Below, piece by piece: positions 48,880 through 60,191 of a stretch of 64,000 nt of DNA. Positions within the stretch are counted from its first letter, which is position 1; the number at the start of each line of letters is the position of its first letter. The notes under the pieces are model-generated. The model saw only the letters and a program-made list of their open reading frames with translations, had not been told where the DNA came from and made no database searches. This DNA comes from Panorpa germanica (lineage: Eukaryota > Arthropoda > Insecta > Mecoptera > Panorpidae): contig OY783222.1 in assembly GCA_963678705.1 (NCBI GenBank), positions 558,001 through 622,000 of the forward strand. The letters run 5' to 3'. A program made the position numbers and the translations under genes.

Positions 48880-49090
48880 TAACTGTTCAAAGTGACTTAC
48901 ATGTAATGTATAATGTTAATCTTTAGTTTTGAAGATTTGACTGTTAATGTATTTGTATATTTTATTTAAGAATATATTTATAGTGATTTTACAATTATAT
49001 TACTTGTATTTATTAAATTAACATGTCAAGCTTTATTCATCCCTTTAATTCTTTCCGTTAAATGTTTCGCATTAGCATTTTGTCATGATA
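48880..49090. repeat. 3'-flank repeat of the BESS-only gene
   Basis: Repeated at about 49570-49830 (shared TTTAGTTTTGAAGATTT, AATATATTTATA and TATTACTTGTATTTATTAAA). The dispersed repeat 49139-49570 lies between the two copies, so the flank was duplicated around, or together with, that insert. Confidence 0.7.
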
Positions 49091-49138
49091 ATAAGTTTGT
49101 ACTGTCCCTAATTATTAAAGAGACCTCTTTGAATCTAG

Positions 49139-49830
49139 ACAAAAATATAATAAAATAAATTAAAACGAAAAAGATTCTATATAATTTTCATATTAATCCA
49201 GCAATGATTTTGTAGAAATGATCATATCTATACCACAGAATAAAAATTATATTTATTTAATATATCATTTATTATATATAATTAATAAAATATAATTTAT
49301 CGGAATAAGAAGGGACTTAAAAGTGAGGCTGTACACAAAGTTGCAATGATTTCGGCTAGGACAGGACAAAAAAGTGTAAAAAGAACGACTGCCTTTCCTA
49401 AAAGAAAACGATTCCAAAGTTATAGTAAATTAATCACCATCTGAGGGATGTAAAAACACATTATTAGATAACATTATACAAAAACTTGATCAGTAGTCGC
49501 AAATATAAATTATTGCAAATGGAATTCAAACGAAACTTAAATTCAAGTTCAACTATTAAATTTTTAATTAAATAACTATTTAAAGTAACTTACATGTAAT
49601 GTATAATGCTAATCTTTAGTTTTGAAGATTTAACTGTTAATGTATTTGTATTTTTTATTTAAGAATATATTTATAATGATTTTACAATTATATTACTTGT
49701 ATTTATTAAATTAAAATATCAAGCTTTATCTCCCTTATCCTTTAATTCCATTCGCTTACTCCTAATAATAAAGATTCATCCCTTTAATTCTTTCTTTCTT
49801 TCCATTAGATGTTTCGTATTAGCATTTTGA
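49139..49830. repeat. Dispersed repeat copy 2 plus duplicated flank
   Basis: 49139-49570 matches 45331-45765. 49570-49830 matches 48880-49090 with small insertions. No gene was seen. Confidence 0.75.
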
Positions 49831-51195
49831 TCAGCATCATGATAATAAGTTTCTACTGTCCCTAATCTTAGGGAGACATATTCCAATATTAAATTTTGAC
49901 ACCGACGAGAATAATAAAGTCGTAAAATGTAATTAAAAATACGGAAAAAATATAGAAAGTAGCAGGTACATATACCACTTTAAGCAAAAGCATAAAGTAG
50001 TTTTACCTTTTTTTCTTTTGCACTGAACTATGAGTAATAAAACAATAAAAATAGAAATAGGGGTAGTAAAGTAAATAGAAAATAAAACTAAGTCTATGCA
50101 CAAATAAAAAAAAATTGTAATGGAATGTTATTTGTACAAGTACCTAACTACCTATATGTACAAGAGGTAGAATGAGGTAGAGGTAGAATGCGATGACCAA
50201 AAATAATTCTTCAGAGATTAAAGATATGGGTAATAAAAGGATTTGGGTAATATTTTTCATAGGTAAAGGAAGGGATATCAAGTTTTAGACGGAATATCTC
50301 GTTGCAGATATACCAACCTCAGAAAAGTTTAGAACCACTGCTCAAATAATATAAAGTTTAGGTGAAAGTTCTTAATGCGTCTATTTTTTTTAACTTTATG
50401 TAAATTGGATAATAATATTGATTTAAGGATTATCTTCTTTTTTAAATTGATTTAAATTAAATGTATACTATATGCCTGGAGCGAAATTAACCGTCAAAGA
50501 TATTTATTAAAAAGTGAAAAGATTTGGGAGCGTCTACAGGTTGATGTTTTACAAACCAATGTCAAGTAATCAATTGGCAACTAAATTGGAGATCGGAATT
50601 TGTGTAAGATTTGTTTCTTAAAACGAATGTTTGTCATAGTTGTCGGGTGTTACAGGTTCAAGGAAAATAGAGGATTGTCATGATGACCTACAGCCGGCAG
50701 CGTCCGCAACTGTACGAAGTATAACGAGATGAAAGAGAAACTGTGCACGCATTTAATAAAATAATCAATGGTTTCGTTTAGATAAGTTAATTTATATAAA
50801 ACAAAGCTAATAAAGTTGGCTACCAGAATCTCAAATATCCAATAATTTTTTTAAGAACTCGCTGTATTTTAGGAGATATTAGCAATTAAAAAGGCATTTT
50901 GCCTCTTTACTTATAAAAGCGATCCAACGTTATAGAAACTTCTAATACATGGTACGTCAAGTCCGTAGATTTTCCATCTCTTTTATATTTACTGTAGAGA
51001 TGCATATGAATGTGTGTAATATGTCATCAAGTATTATATTACGATGATTGCGAAAAAGGAAAAATAATCTCGATTACTTATTTCTTCTGTGACGTCTCAT
51101 GCATAGCTAAAACATGCGACAAAACTAAATTTCAAAATTGATATAGCTGTCAATTTTTGGGTATTTAAAAACATAAAAACGTAATTATAGTTGTA
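49831..51195. other. Intergenic sequence, nothing recognised
   Basis: AT-rich, with no open frame, tRNA or clear terminal repeats that I can support. Confidence 0.5.
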
Positions 51196-51493
51196 CTAGA
51201 GTTTACCCCCGTCGCCAGCGACGACTGTCTTTTCTGTGTGATTTGAATTTCATTTCAAATTTTAATTCCCTTTTAATAGAAATATAATCTGACTAACAAA
51301 ATATATTTTTTTCAACAAAATAAAAAATATTTTTAATTTAATCGTTTTTTAACCTACTTTTTATCAAAATTTGGATTTTTTTTTGTGCCCACCCCCGCGC
51401 CCCCAAATAATAGCCGTTTTCGAGCTACCATACAAAATTCAGTGCCAAACATATAAGAATATAAATATACACTTGGAACATTATAATATAGGA
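51196..51493 (-). mobile_element. Short deleted Helitron
   Basis: On the minus strand it starts TCCTATATTATAATG (51493) and ends with a GTCGCTGGCGAC hairpin, GGGGG, TAAACTCTAG (51196). It is the same family as the 34.6-42.7-kb array but only 298 bp, with most of the core lost. It still includes GAATTTTGTATGGTAGCTCG. Confidence 0.85.
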
Positions 51494-51767
51494 AGGAAGA
51501 TCAATTATAACACTTCAAAATGCTTACACTTCACTCCCTTCACCCTTCCTTCTCTTCAGATGTTGGGTCGCCGTGAATTTTAGTTCACAGTGATATAATA
51601 TTCCAACAGGGGTCGCCTCAAGCGGTTTATTCCATGTCAAATAATTTTACTCTAAGTGATAGTACCTGATAGTACCCTGAGTACTTTTAAGTTCATCGTC
51701 AACCAGGTAGCACGTGAAAGAGTTTTGGTAAATTCTATAAAAAAAAAGTTAACCAAAATTTATAAAA

Positions 51768-52801
51768 ATGTGCATTTCGAATTCTCTTGAAAACAATCTC
51801 TCTGAAAATATTTCAGTGGTAAGTTTCATACATAATTTTATTCAATTTACTCAAATATATAAATAAAATAATAATTAAATAAAATGTAGCGTATATTGAC
51901 ATTAAATGTTTCTTTAATTTTTGTTGATATGAACTAATAATTAAGGCTGTTTTAAAGAATAATGCAAAAGAAATTGTTTTTGGAAATGTACATATTCTTA
52001 CATTATGTTTTTATCTTTTTTCATCGTTATATTTTGTTTTAGAATGTAGATGTCATAGAACCAACACTGGACCCCGTTGACAATGAATCTATTTCAATGC
52101 CGGCTTCATCTATGGAACCAGAAGATAAAGTGACGGACTCAGAAGATGAAGCAACACATAACCAACAGACAAAGAAGCGCATTACATTCAATCTTACGCC
52201 AACTTACCGCGTTTTAAGAACATGGGCGTTCGCACACCGACAAGCTAGACAAGTTAACCAACGCAATATCGATAAAAACTTTAAGACGAAAAGAATTAGC
52301 CCGATTTGTCTTCTAGAGGAGGAACTTAAAGAAATTCCACAAACTTTTGAGGAGGAAGACAGAAGCGGTGAGAGATTTAAACCGACTGAAACTTACGCGG
52401 TGCATAAAGTATGGGATTTCGCGATGCGAGAAGCAAAAAGGCTTACAGATCGTTATTTAAGTAATCCGCCGAAAAGGGAATTTTATCCTGCTTCATATTC
52501 CCCTGAAGATGAAGATGAAGATGAAGATGCAGAAATGTCATCCAAACCACAACGCTTGGGAGTTAAGAAGAATGTGCGGTTCAACCTGGAACCAACAGTT
52601 CATATCATCCCAGACAGTCAACATCACTGGGAAGCGAGGCTATTCGACACTCGAATTTTCTTATTAAATCTACTGATTAAATTAAAGTTTCAGAATCGAA
52701 TTATGAGTTATGGTAGAAGATCACTTAATTACATTTTGGACCCTGAACACAGAGCCATAATATTCGAAGAAAGATTTCAGGAAAGTGTAGAAGACGATTA
52801 A
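51768..52801 (+). CDS. PPP1R15: PPP1R15 (GADD34/CReP-like) eIF2alpha phosphatase subunit
   Basis: Targets protein phosphatase 1 to phosphorylated eIF2alpha, restoring translation after stress (family knowledge). Two exons, 51768-51818 and 52043-52801, in phase 0, encode 269 residues; Drosophila PPP1R15 is of similar size. PP1-docking RVxF motifs appear twice: RITF at 63-66 and NVRF at 194-197. KKNVRFNLEPTVH, then HHWEARLFDTRIF, then NYILDPEHRAIIFEERF, match the conserved C-terminal core (KVRF, WE..ARDR.RF, and the terminal EHR helix). A segment after the first RVxF, TYRVLRTWAFAHRQARQ, recurs at about 134-150 as TYAVHKVWDFAMREAKR and resembles the actin-contacting W..A...AR part of the vertebrate core. 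An acidic EDEDEDEDAE stretch precedes the second RVxF. AATAAA lies near 52838. No upstream ORF was examined in the 5' leader. Confidence 0.85.
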
Positions 52802-52883
52802 ATGAGAATATCAATTAATGTAATTAGTTTCGTTGTTAATAAAGTATATTTTATTAAAATTGTGTTGTGTATTTTCAAAAAAA

Positions 52884-52956
52884 TGGTTCCAGCCGGGCTC
52901 GAACCGGCGACCTTCTGCGTGTAAAGCAGACGTGATAACCGCTACACTATGGAACC
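52884..52956 (-). tRNA. tRNA-Val (TAC)
   Basis: The minus strand folds as a complete cloverleaf: GGTTCCA paired with TGGAACC, A box TAGTGTAGCGG, anticodon arm CTGCTTTACACGCAG (anticodon TAC), B box GGTTCGAGCCC, discriminator A. It lies 82 bp beyond the PPP1R15 stop on the opposite strand. Confidence 0.96.
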
Positions 52957-53109
52957 TGTTACAATAAAATCTACTACATATGGACCGATAGTTTCTTTTC
53001 CAATTAATACGATACTCTACAATGAAAAAGAAACTTATTACAAGTGTTTTTCTTTTTATAATTTAGACGGTCTGCCTTAAGACAGTCAGTCAGGTTAACA
53101 CTTTACAAT

Positions 53110-53206
53110 ACATTTAATGGTACACTTAAAAATGGAACAAAAATTTGAAATGAAATGAATTCACATACAAAAGACAGTCGTCGCTTGCGACGGGGGTAAA
53201 CTCTAG
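53110..53206 (+). mobile_element. Helitron 3'-end fragment
   Basis: Contains GTCGTCGCTTGCGACGGGGG, TAAACTCTAG (ends 53206). The 5' part is missing. It faces the 3' end of the next element only 15 bp away. Confidence 0.8.
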
Positions 53207-53221
53207 TAAATATATACTTAA

Positions 53222-54011
53222 CTAGAGTTTACCCTCGTCGCAAGCGACGACTATCTTTTGTGTGTGAATTAAATTTCATTTCAAATTTTAATTCCATTTT
53301 TAAATTGAAATATTGAACTCGTTCTATATAAATGTAACATATAAAAACAAATAATTTTTTATATAAACCGACTAAAAAGATATATTTTTTTCAACAAAAT
53401 AAAAAATATTTTCAATTTATTCGTTATTTGACCAACCTTTTTTCAATATTTGGAAAATTTTTTCTCGATTTGTAAATTAGGTGCCAAAGTTATATTTAAT
53501 TTAATTTAATTTAGTATATTCAATTTCAACTTTCTAGCACAATTTTTACTCTCAACCAAAACTGCCCTCATGCCCTTAAATAATATTTTGAATTTTTGTT
53601 TTTAATATTATTTTCAATTATTACACAATTTAAAATTTGAGCCTTATCCAAAGTTCACTACCGGGCCCTCTAATTTTCTTAGTGCCGATTTTATAAAATT
53701 TAGAATTTCTATGTTTTGAAATATATTCGTAGTCAATAGCGTAATACACACGCAAAATTTCATCTTTCTATGTTTTACGAATACAAAGTTATACAGCAAA
53801 AAGAACCCACTTCTTTTCCAGTTTTTCCGAAACCACGGGTTTCCAGGAAATTTAGGGAAAAATCCGAAGACGCCAAAAGTTTTAAAAATTTTTTCTCTAC
53901 GAAATAGGAAATTTTTAAAAAATTCACTGCAGCCGTTTTCGAGCTACCATACAAAATTCAGTACCAAACATATAAGAATATAAATATACACCTGGAACAT
54001 TATAATATAGA
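53222..54011 (-). mobile_element. Helitron, near complete non-autonomous copy
   Basis: 790 bp on the minus strand from TCTATATTATAATGTTCCAG (54011) to a GTCGCTTGCGAC hairpin and TAAACTCTAG (53222). All internal landmarks of the array family are present, which makes it a good stand-alone reference for unit length. Confidence 0.88.
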
Positions 54012-54227
54012 ATTTTTCAAGAAAATCGTAAGAAAAGGAATTATCTTGACAACGTCCTTATAGGCGTCACTTTTTTTTATCTCTCCATCGTTGCCAGGCC
54101 TGTGTACAGTACCATGAAGTTGGCAGGCCCGTCGTACCATTGCGTACTGAAAAAGTGATAGAAAAACAACTCTAAATAATTCTTTTGGTGTCAGCAGTTG
54201 CGAACACTTCTACGTATTATATATATA

Positions 54228-55604
54228 ATGGAGGTAAGAAATAAAATAATATTATATTAGTATACCATAGAAGAGATTCGTTTCAATTAAAATCTAAGCA
54301 AATTTTATAAATTACTTTTAATTGAGTTCTATATTTAAATTATAAAATAATTTTCGTTTCCATTGTTTTGTCAGTAATACATAAAAGTTAATACAAGTTC
54401 TGAAATAGTTTACTGTAATAAGATATTATGGGTTTTATTTCAGCAACAACTTGATATGATATCTTTGAGATCTAACGACGATTATTATTTTTTCGCTGAT
54501 CCAATGTGGTGTGATAAATCAGTGTTACTCCAAAATGTGATAGAAGTATATGGAACGGAAGATATTTGTTATTGTATAATTCCCGTTGATATCAAATCCA
54601 CCGTATTAAAAAAGGTATTTCACATTTTGTGTTCATTTTAAGTGATTTACTATTTAGAATTACGTTTTTCACTAAACAAGAAACGTAAATTTATGTATTA
54701 TATAATGTAATGTTGTTTATAGTCCAAATCACGGTAGTTCGGCGGTGACTTATACTTAAAAGAGGTTATAAGAGCGGTACAAATCTATAATACGATGATG
54801 AATTTTATATTATTCGTTTCTATATACATTATAGAAAAATAAGTGAGTCAGTGCTTTTTAGTTATATCGGCAGTTTATACCCCACAACTTGTTTTAAGTA
54901 TGAGTCGAAGCCGAACTCTCGTAATTTAAACTATACTTAATGTTTTACACCTAATATTTTGTTTATTTATTAGGTTTAATCAGCCTAATCTTGCCTTAAA
55001 ATGTCTTAACATTAAAAATCTTTAAAATAGTCCTGCAAATCACAAAAAATGAATGTTACATTTTATTCATGTAATATTTTACTTAAATAAAATCTATCAG
55101 GCACTTTACTTAAGTTTATCTGAAAGGGTTTTATTTTATTAAAAATAACTTCTTAGGATTTTGTTATCGTTAGAAAGGTATTGTTAAGAAATTTTATGAG
55201 TATATACTCGTTTTTATTCTAGTTTCAGGTACTTTTTAATTAGTTACTTTTAACTTTACATTATATTAACCAACAAAATTTTATGTTAAAATATGCAGCT
55301 ATATTTTCCGAATAAATAATTATATAAATGTCAACAGCTGGTCGAATGGTTGGAACATTACAAAGATACCGAAACAGTGGAAGTAGTGACACAATGGGAC
55401 AAAGAATTCCAACTGTCTTTGAAGAATGAAGTCGAAGATATGTATAATGCAGCAGATGACTTGAAAATAGCAGATCTCAAGGACATGATTCGGAGAGTAG
55501 AGTATAGATTAATTGTCGACTCCTCTTCAGACGATTCCGATTCTGACTCTTCGAATTATTTTGGCGATCATATAGAAAAAGAACCTGAGCATAATTCTGT
55601 CTAA
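54228..55604 (+). CDS. Divergent SKP1-like protein 1
   Basis: Exons 54228-54233 (just ATGGAG), 54444-54614 and 55338-55604, all phase 0, give 147 residues. The protein follows the SKP1/BTB-POZ plan. An N-terminal strand SLRSNDDYYFFADP is followed by PVDIKSTVLKKLVEWLEHYK (canonical PNVNAAILKKVIQWCTHHK), then VVTQWDKEFQLSLKNEVEDM and YNAADDLKIADLKDMI (canonical VWDQEFL...ELILAANYLDIKGLLD). SKP1 bridges cullin-1 and F-box proteins in SCF ubiquitin ligases. Here the final F-box-binding helices are replaced by a Ser/Asp-rich tail DSSSDDSDSDSSNYFGD, so the usual role is uncertain. The intron at LKK|LVEW is also present in the partner gene at 57587-59038. AATAAA is near 55676. Confidence 0.82.
54720..54935. 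repeat. MITE, copy 2 of the family at 13492
   Basis: Ends TATAGTCCAAATCACGGTAG and GAACTCTCGTAATTTAAACTATA are imperfect inverted repeats (216 bp). The middle matches 13492-13677 in the other orientation. It lies in the second intron of SKP1-like gene 1. Confidence 0.7.
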
Positions 55605-56623
55605 AGTCTGAATCTAAAACCCTTTTTGTAAATTTAAGTATGATTTATAAATATGTATTAAATGTATAAAATTTAAATAAAAAAACCTATGTGAAATCAA
55701 AATTGTTTCTTTTCATGGATTGTACACACAGCCCCAAAACACAAAACATAACACGTGCAGTATTATGAACAACATACACGCGCTTGCGATTTTAAATTCA
55801 CAAGTAAAAAAACAGCAGTTTTTTTTCTGTGCGATTTTTTTAGTTCAGTTGTCCTGCGCGCGCTGCGTCTTAAAATAACAGTGATTGTCCAAAGTAACAG
55901 AGTTCTTTATTTCTAAAATTTAACTGAATTAATTTTTTTCATTTTAAAAACTAAATTATATTTGTGATAAAAGCACATGGAATAAACGATCACAACCAAT
56001 ATGCAATTGTTAGCGAAGAAGGAATTACAGGAATTTATTACCAGACGGATTTTTATCAATTTCTTCTAGTTTGGACACTATCACCGGTGCGATAATAACA
56101 CAGGTAAAGTTTTCTTGGAAAAGTTTCCTACCACCCTAACGGTCAACCGAAAAAATACGAGGACTACCGAACGATGGCTTCTTTATCTTTTTTTTCTTAA
56201 ATAATATTTCTAAAATTCAATAGTTGTTTAATATTACTGTTTAAAGTCGGGTCGATCGTATAATCGAGTATTGACGAATTGCCAATATCTAATAGTTATA
56301 ATACCCTAGCTATTACACAAATAAATAAAAAAAGCTAAATTTACAAAGCATCAATATTAAATTTGTTTATGGATTTATGAAAAGAAAAATTCTTGTAATA
56401 GTTTCAACTTTACATTAAAATTTTACAAAAGAATGAGTAATTTATTATTTATTTATTGCTTAGTTTGTTTAAACAATAAAGAAAATAGTAAGAAATATTA
56501 ATTAACAGCTTGTTCTGTGACGTCACACTCGATTTCTACACTCTTCTTTTATATGAATTGTGAATAGAGTGTGAAAGAGATGATAGATAGATAGATAAAG
56601 TTTAAATATTATAACGTTGTAAA
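55605..56623. other. Spacer between the SKP1-like genes, left part
   Basis: AT-rich. A locally GC-richer piece with CGCGCGCTGCG lies near 55856-55866, and an exon-like stretch ends in ACACAG|GTAAAG near 56103, but no frame stays open. I call no gene. Confidence 0.45.
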
Positions 56624-57069
56624 TAGGGATGGCGATCTGAGATCGATTAATCGAAGAATCGATGTTTTGTATCGAAAAAATCGATCTCAAACACTCGAAA
56701 ATCGAGATTCGATTTTTCTTTTGTAAGAATGCAACTATACAATTATTTACATATTTATTATAAGCTTGGACATGAAATATTGGGAATTATAATTATTTTA
56801 TTCTATAATAAATAACATACATGATTTTATTGATTAATCAAAAATCACTCTTCACTTATCATTGTTTAATTATAAGAAAGGCTTGTATTTTTTTTACAAA
56901 TTTAATAAAAATAAAATCGATAAAAGATCGTCTTCCTTTTTTTTGTTAGTGTCTTTTTTATATATAACATTTCAAAAAGAATCAAATTTTTTTTTCTGAA
57001 TCTATTCTTTAGACTTTGGTTCGAATTGATTAAAAAATCAATATTTTTTAAGAAGAACCACCATCCCTA
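56624..57069. mobile_element. hAT-type MITE, ATCGATT-rich, 8-bp TSD
   Basis: Terminal TAGGGATGG and CCATCCCTA inverted repeats bound 446 bp, flanked by a perfect 8-bp duplication GTTGTAAA (56616-56623 and 57070-57077). The subterminal part is rich in ATCGATT/AATCGAT. It is the same family as 1-798. It sits between the two SKP1-like genes. Confidence 0.92.
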
Positions 57070-57586
57070 GTTGTAAACATAGAAAAATAAAATCGATTAC
57101 TTATTAAAATTTTAAATAGCTATATCTCCAAAAACTTTTGGATATTAAAAAAAATAAACACACCATTATATACACCATATAGGATTATTTTAATTTATAT
57201 TTTAATCAAAAATGAAAAAAGTGACCCTCTTGCCATTACAAATTATACGATCAAGATTATGATAACACAATATAACATTGGCTGTATGATCTAAGTTGTT
57301 AAAATCGCTGAGAAAGTGGAGAAAGAAAAACAATTTTGATTATTATTAGTTATTTATTTTCAACTTTTTGAAGAACACGAAAATCATAAAAAGTTAACAC
57401 AGCTCAAATATGATGTAGTGGCGATATTTACTTTGGAGTACGTTTCACATATAAATTAAAATTTAAACAATTAATACAAATAGCACAGATCATTTATATA
57501 GTTAATGTAATGTAAAACATATACAACGATTGAATATTTCACATAAACATTTTGAGTGCGTAGGAGTATTTTCATGAACATCCAAA

Positions 57587-59038
57587 TTATCTTACACGTG
57601 CGTTGAGTATTACGTATTTTAGGCCTTCTACGTTAAAATAAAAGGCCGCGTCCACAAATAACTTGTACTCCATTGGGCACATTTCGCTGAGGAAGAGACG
57701 ATCCCACGCTACTACCTTTTTCACGTTTGGATTCTTGGAATGCTTATCAAGCCATTCTACTATCTGTTAAAATATGATGAAGTATCATTTTGAAGGAAAA
57801 ACGAAAAAATTGAAGATTAAATACATTTTTATATAAATATATTCACTAATGTGTATTATATCCATAAATTGTCAGACATTTGAAAAAAAATATATCTTTT
57901 TAGTATTTTAGTTTTTATTTTTTGTGGACCCCTTCCACCTCTCTTCACCTGTTACGTAATTAACGGATGATTCATTAAGGGGTTATATACAGTTATTATT
58001 TAAAAAAAAAATAATATTTTTTATATTTAAGTACACATACAGAAAATTTCAAGTAAATCCGGCGATTATTTTCGAAGTTATGTAAGTTAAAAAAATAATG
58101 TGTTTTTGAAACTTTAAATGCGTTTTCCTGAAAACTGTGTTTTAAAAAACGGTCACCAAGATTTCTCGGAAACGGCTGAACCGATCAGTTTCAAATTTTA
58201 ACAAAATCGAAGGTTTTATCTCACCGATAATTTATTTTTTTATAAACAATTTAAGGTCAAAAATCGATTTTTTTTTTTGCGTAATCGTCATTTTGTCAAA
58301 AAAAAATTATTTTGTCTAATCCTTCGATTAATTTCCCGATTATACATTACTTTAACGAAATCCGTTTGGTATTTTCGTTTTATATGATCCAATCCAGAGA
58401 TATCGCGGTCACCGCAAGATGCCTTTTTTAAGAAAAGCTCCTGGAGATCAGCTGTAGCAGCTCCCAAATTATTATTTTTGCAAATTTAAAAATATTTAAA
58501 TACAGTTAAAATAAGAGTTACCCTTACATATATACAAATTTTTACATTAATACAATTAATAGTCTTCTCAAGAATTTTTTTTGAAAAATCGCTTTTTTTT
58601 GGGACTAATAACTGTATATAACCCCTTAATGGTAATAAAAGAATTTTTATATAATTGAAGATTACGTCAAAAAGATATTGTTTTCTATACCAGTTCTTTC
58701 AAGTGCTAGAGTGGCCACCTCGTTAAATAAATATAAGATGGTACTAATCATTATTTCTTTAAATACATAAATACCTTCATCAAAATATCAGAATGAACCG
58801 CAACGTAGATAGACACGCCAGGTTGATAAATGTTTAAACGTGTCTTATCTTGAAACAGTCGCAATGGTTTTGAACTGGCAAATATATCATGCGCATCATT
58901 GATTTTTACCAGGCGCTTATCCGTACATCGCAGTATTATTTCTCTCTTTCTAGTCTACAATAAATCGCGTTATTATTTAACAATTATTATATATGTAAGT
59001 ACGTTGGACGTTATTAATATAATATATCTTACCGTCAT
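57587..59038 (-). CDS. Divergent SKP1-like protein 2
   Basis: Minus-strand exons 59033-59038 (ATGACG), 58775-58954 and 57587-57763, all phase 0, give 120 residues. It shares the two-codon first exon and the intron before IVEWLDKH with SKP1-like 1. SKP1 features are REIILRCTDKRLVKINDAHD (N-terminal strands), SDILMKIVEWLDKHSKNP, VVAWDRLFLSEMCPMEYKLF and VDAAFYFNVEGLKYVI (canonical ELILAANYLDIKGLLD). It stops there; typical SKP1 has about 160 residues, so the F-box-binding C-terminal helices are missing. It may retain only the cullin-facing POZ fold (inference). The second intron carries a 655-bp MITE. Confidence 0.8.
57975..58629. repeat. MITE with TTAAGGGGTTATATACAG ends
   Basis: Left TTAAGGGGTTATATACAG with TTATTA and right TAATAACTGTATATAACCCC with TTAA are inverted repeats of about 24 bp. 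The flanking TTAA could be a TTAA target duplication, as in piggyBac-type elements, but no transposase is present. It lies in an intron of SKP1-like gene 2. Confidence 0.8.
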
Positions 59039-59384
59039 TTTAATGTACAAGACAAAAATATTAGAACGCAACTGGTAAAAGTAAATGAACGATTCAACTG
59101 GTTTAAAAGGAATACAATCTTCTCTAAACAATAAGATGCATCTACATCAAAACAATATTTTTACGTAAAACAATAGACAATAAAGTTATTCTCTAAATTG
59201 CATTGTTTCCAATAACAGCAAGTATTTTTTAAAAATTTATTTTTTTCTATCTAATAGCATTATTTTAATATAAGAAAGTACTAGAAACGCTAATTATTTG
59301 TTTTATAGCGCCTACGATTATTTAGAGGCAACTACAGTTACTTTTTAGTTTGAATAAAATAATAATCTTAATCTTATCTTATCT

Positions 59385-59719
59385 TCTTAATATATATAAA
59401 TTACGTGTCACGTTGTGTGTCCGCGATGGACTCCTAAACTACTTAACCGATTTTAATCAAATTTGTACACCGTGTGCAGTTTGATCCAACTTGAAAGATA
59501 GGATAGCTTACATCTCAATTTATGATTGCAAAATTATCTTATTATCTATTAATTATCTGTATATGACATATGACATCTGGCGACGATGATGGCGACATCT
59601 GTTGACTAGATTGAGTAAATATTCTGTTGACTAGATTGAGTAAATATTCAATAGATGGCGCTATGTAATGTAATATGACAAAAACGTTAGTCACAGCAAC
59701 GCGTGGCCGGGACAGCTAG
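59385..59719 (+). mobile_element. Short Helitron of a second family
   Basis: Starts TCTTAATATATATAAATTAC and CGTGTCACGTTGTGTGTC, ends GCGTGGCCGGGACAGCTAG followed by T. The CTAG end, TC start and the phrase ACTACTTAACCGATTTTAAT are typical of lepidopteran non-autonomous Helitrons. It has a short internal duplication of CTGTTGACTAGATTGAGTAA near 59597-59648. Confidence 0.8.
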
Positions 59720-59933
59720 TTTATTATAAAGACATAAACATAGACGATGATCTACTGGAAAGAAATGAATTTGATTTTCGAAAATGCGCGCACATTCGAA
59801 TGCTTTAAGTTAATCGACTGACTGTTGTAGTTTTGTGATCACAAACATACGCAGGCTGAATTTTTATACGAGTATATAAAGACTTATATCTTCGAGAGTG
59901 TTTTTGCAGTAAAATTTTTAAATACACGATAAC

Positions 59934-60191
59934 TACCCAGTAAACAATTTGGTGAAGTGCCCTATTTAGTAACGTTTCTATCACTATTTCACTTCAATTA
60001 TAGTTCGCATCAACTTTATCTTCATTTGTATTCCGACAGGTGGAGTAATTTCGCCATTGGTAGCCGATAAAGTAGACATTTTATATGAAAAAATGTGAAA
60101 AACTGAACTATAAATGAACTCTTTAATGACAAAAAAATCATGACGCATCTTCAATATGATGTCAAAGAGACTCCAAAATGTTTACTGGGTA
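59934..60191. repeat. MITE with TACCCAGTAAAC ends, copy 2
   Basis: 258 bp, inverted relative to the copy at 11871-12136. Ends are TACCCAGTAAACAATTTGG and CCAAAATGTTTACTGGGTA. AACT flanks both sides, which may be part of the target duplication. Confidence 0.8.

Noticed and set aside
55980-56110. Possible exon with ATG near 56001 ending in ACACAG|GTAAAG
   Set aside because: All three frames hit stops within about 20-40 codons and no partner exon fits.
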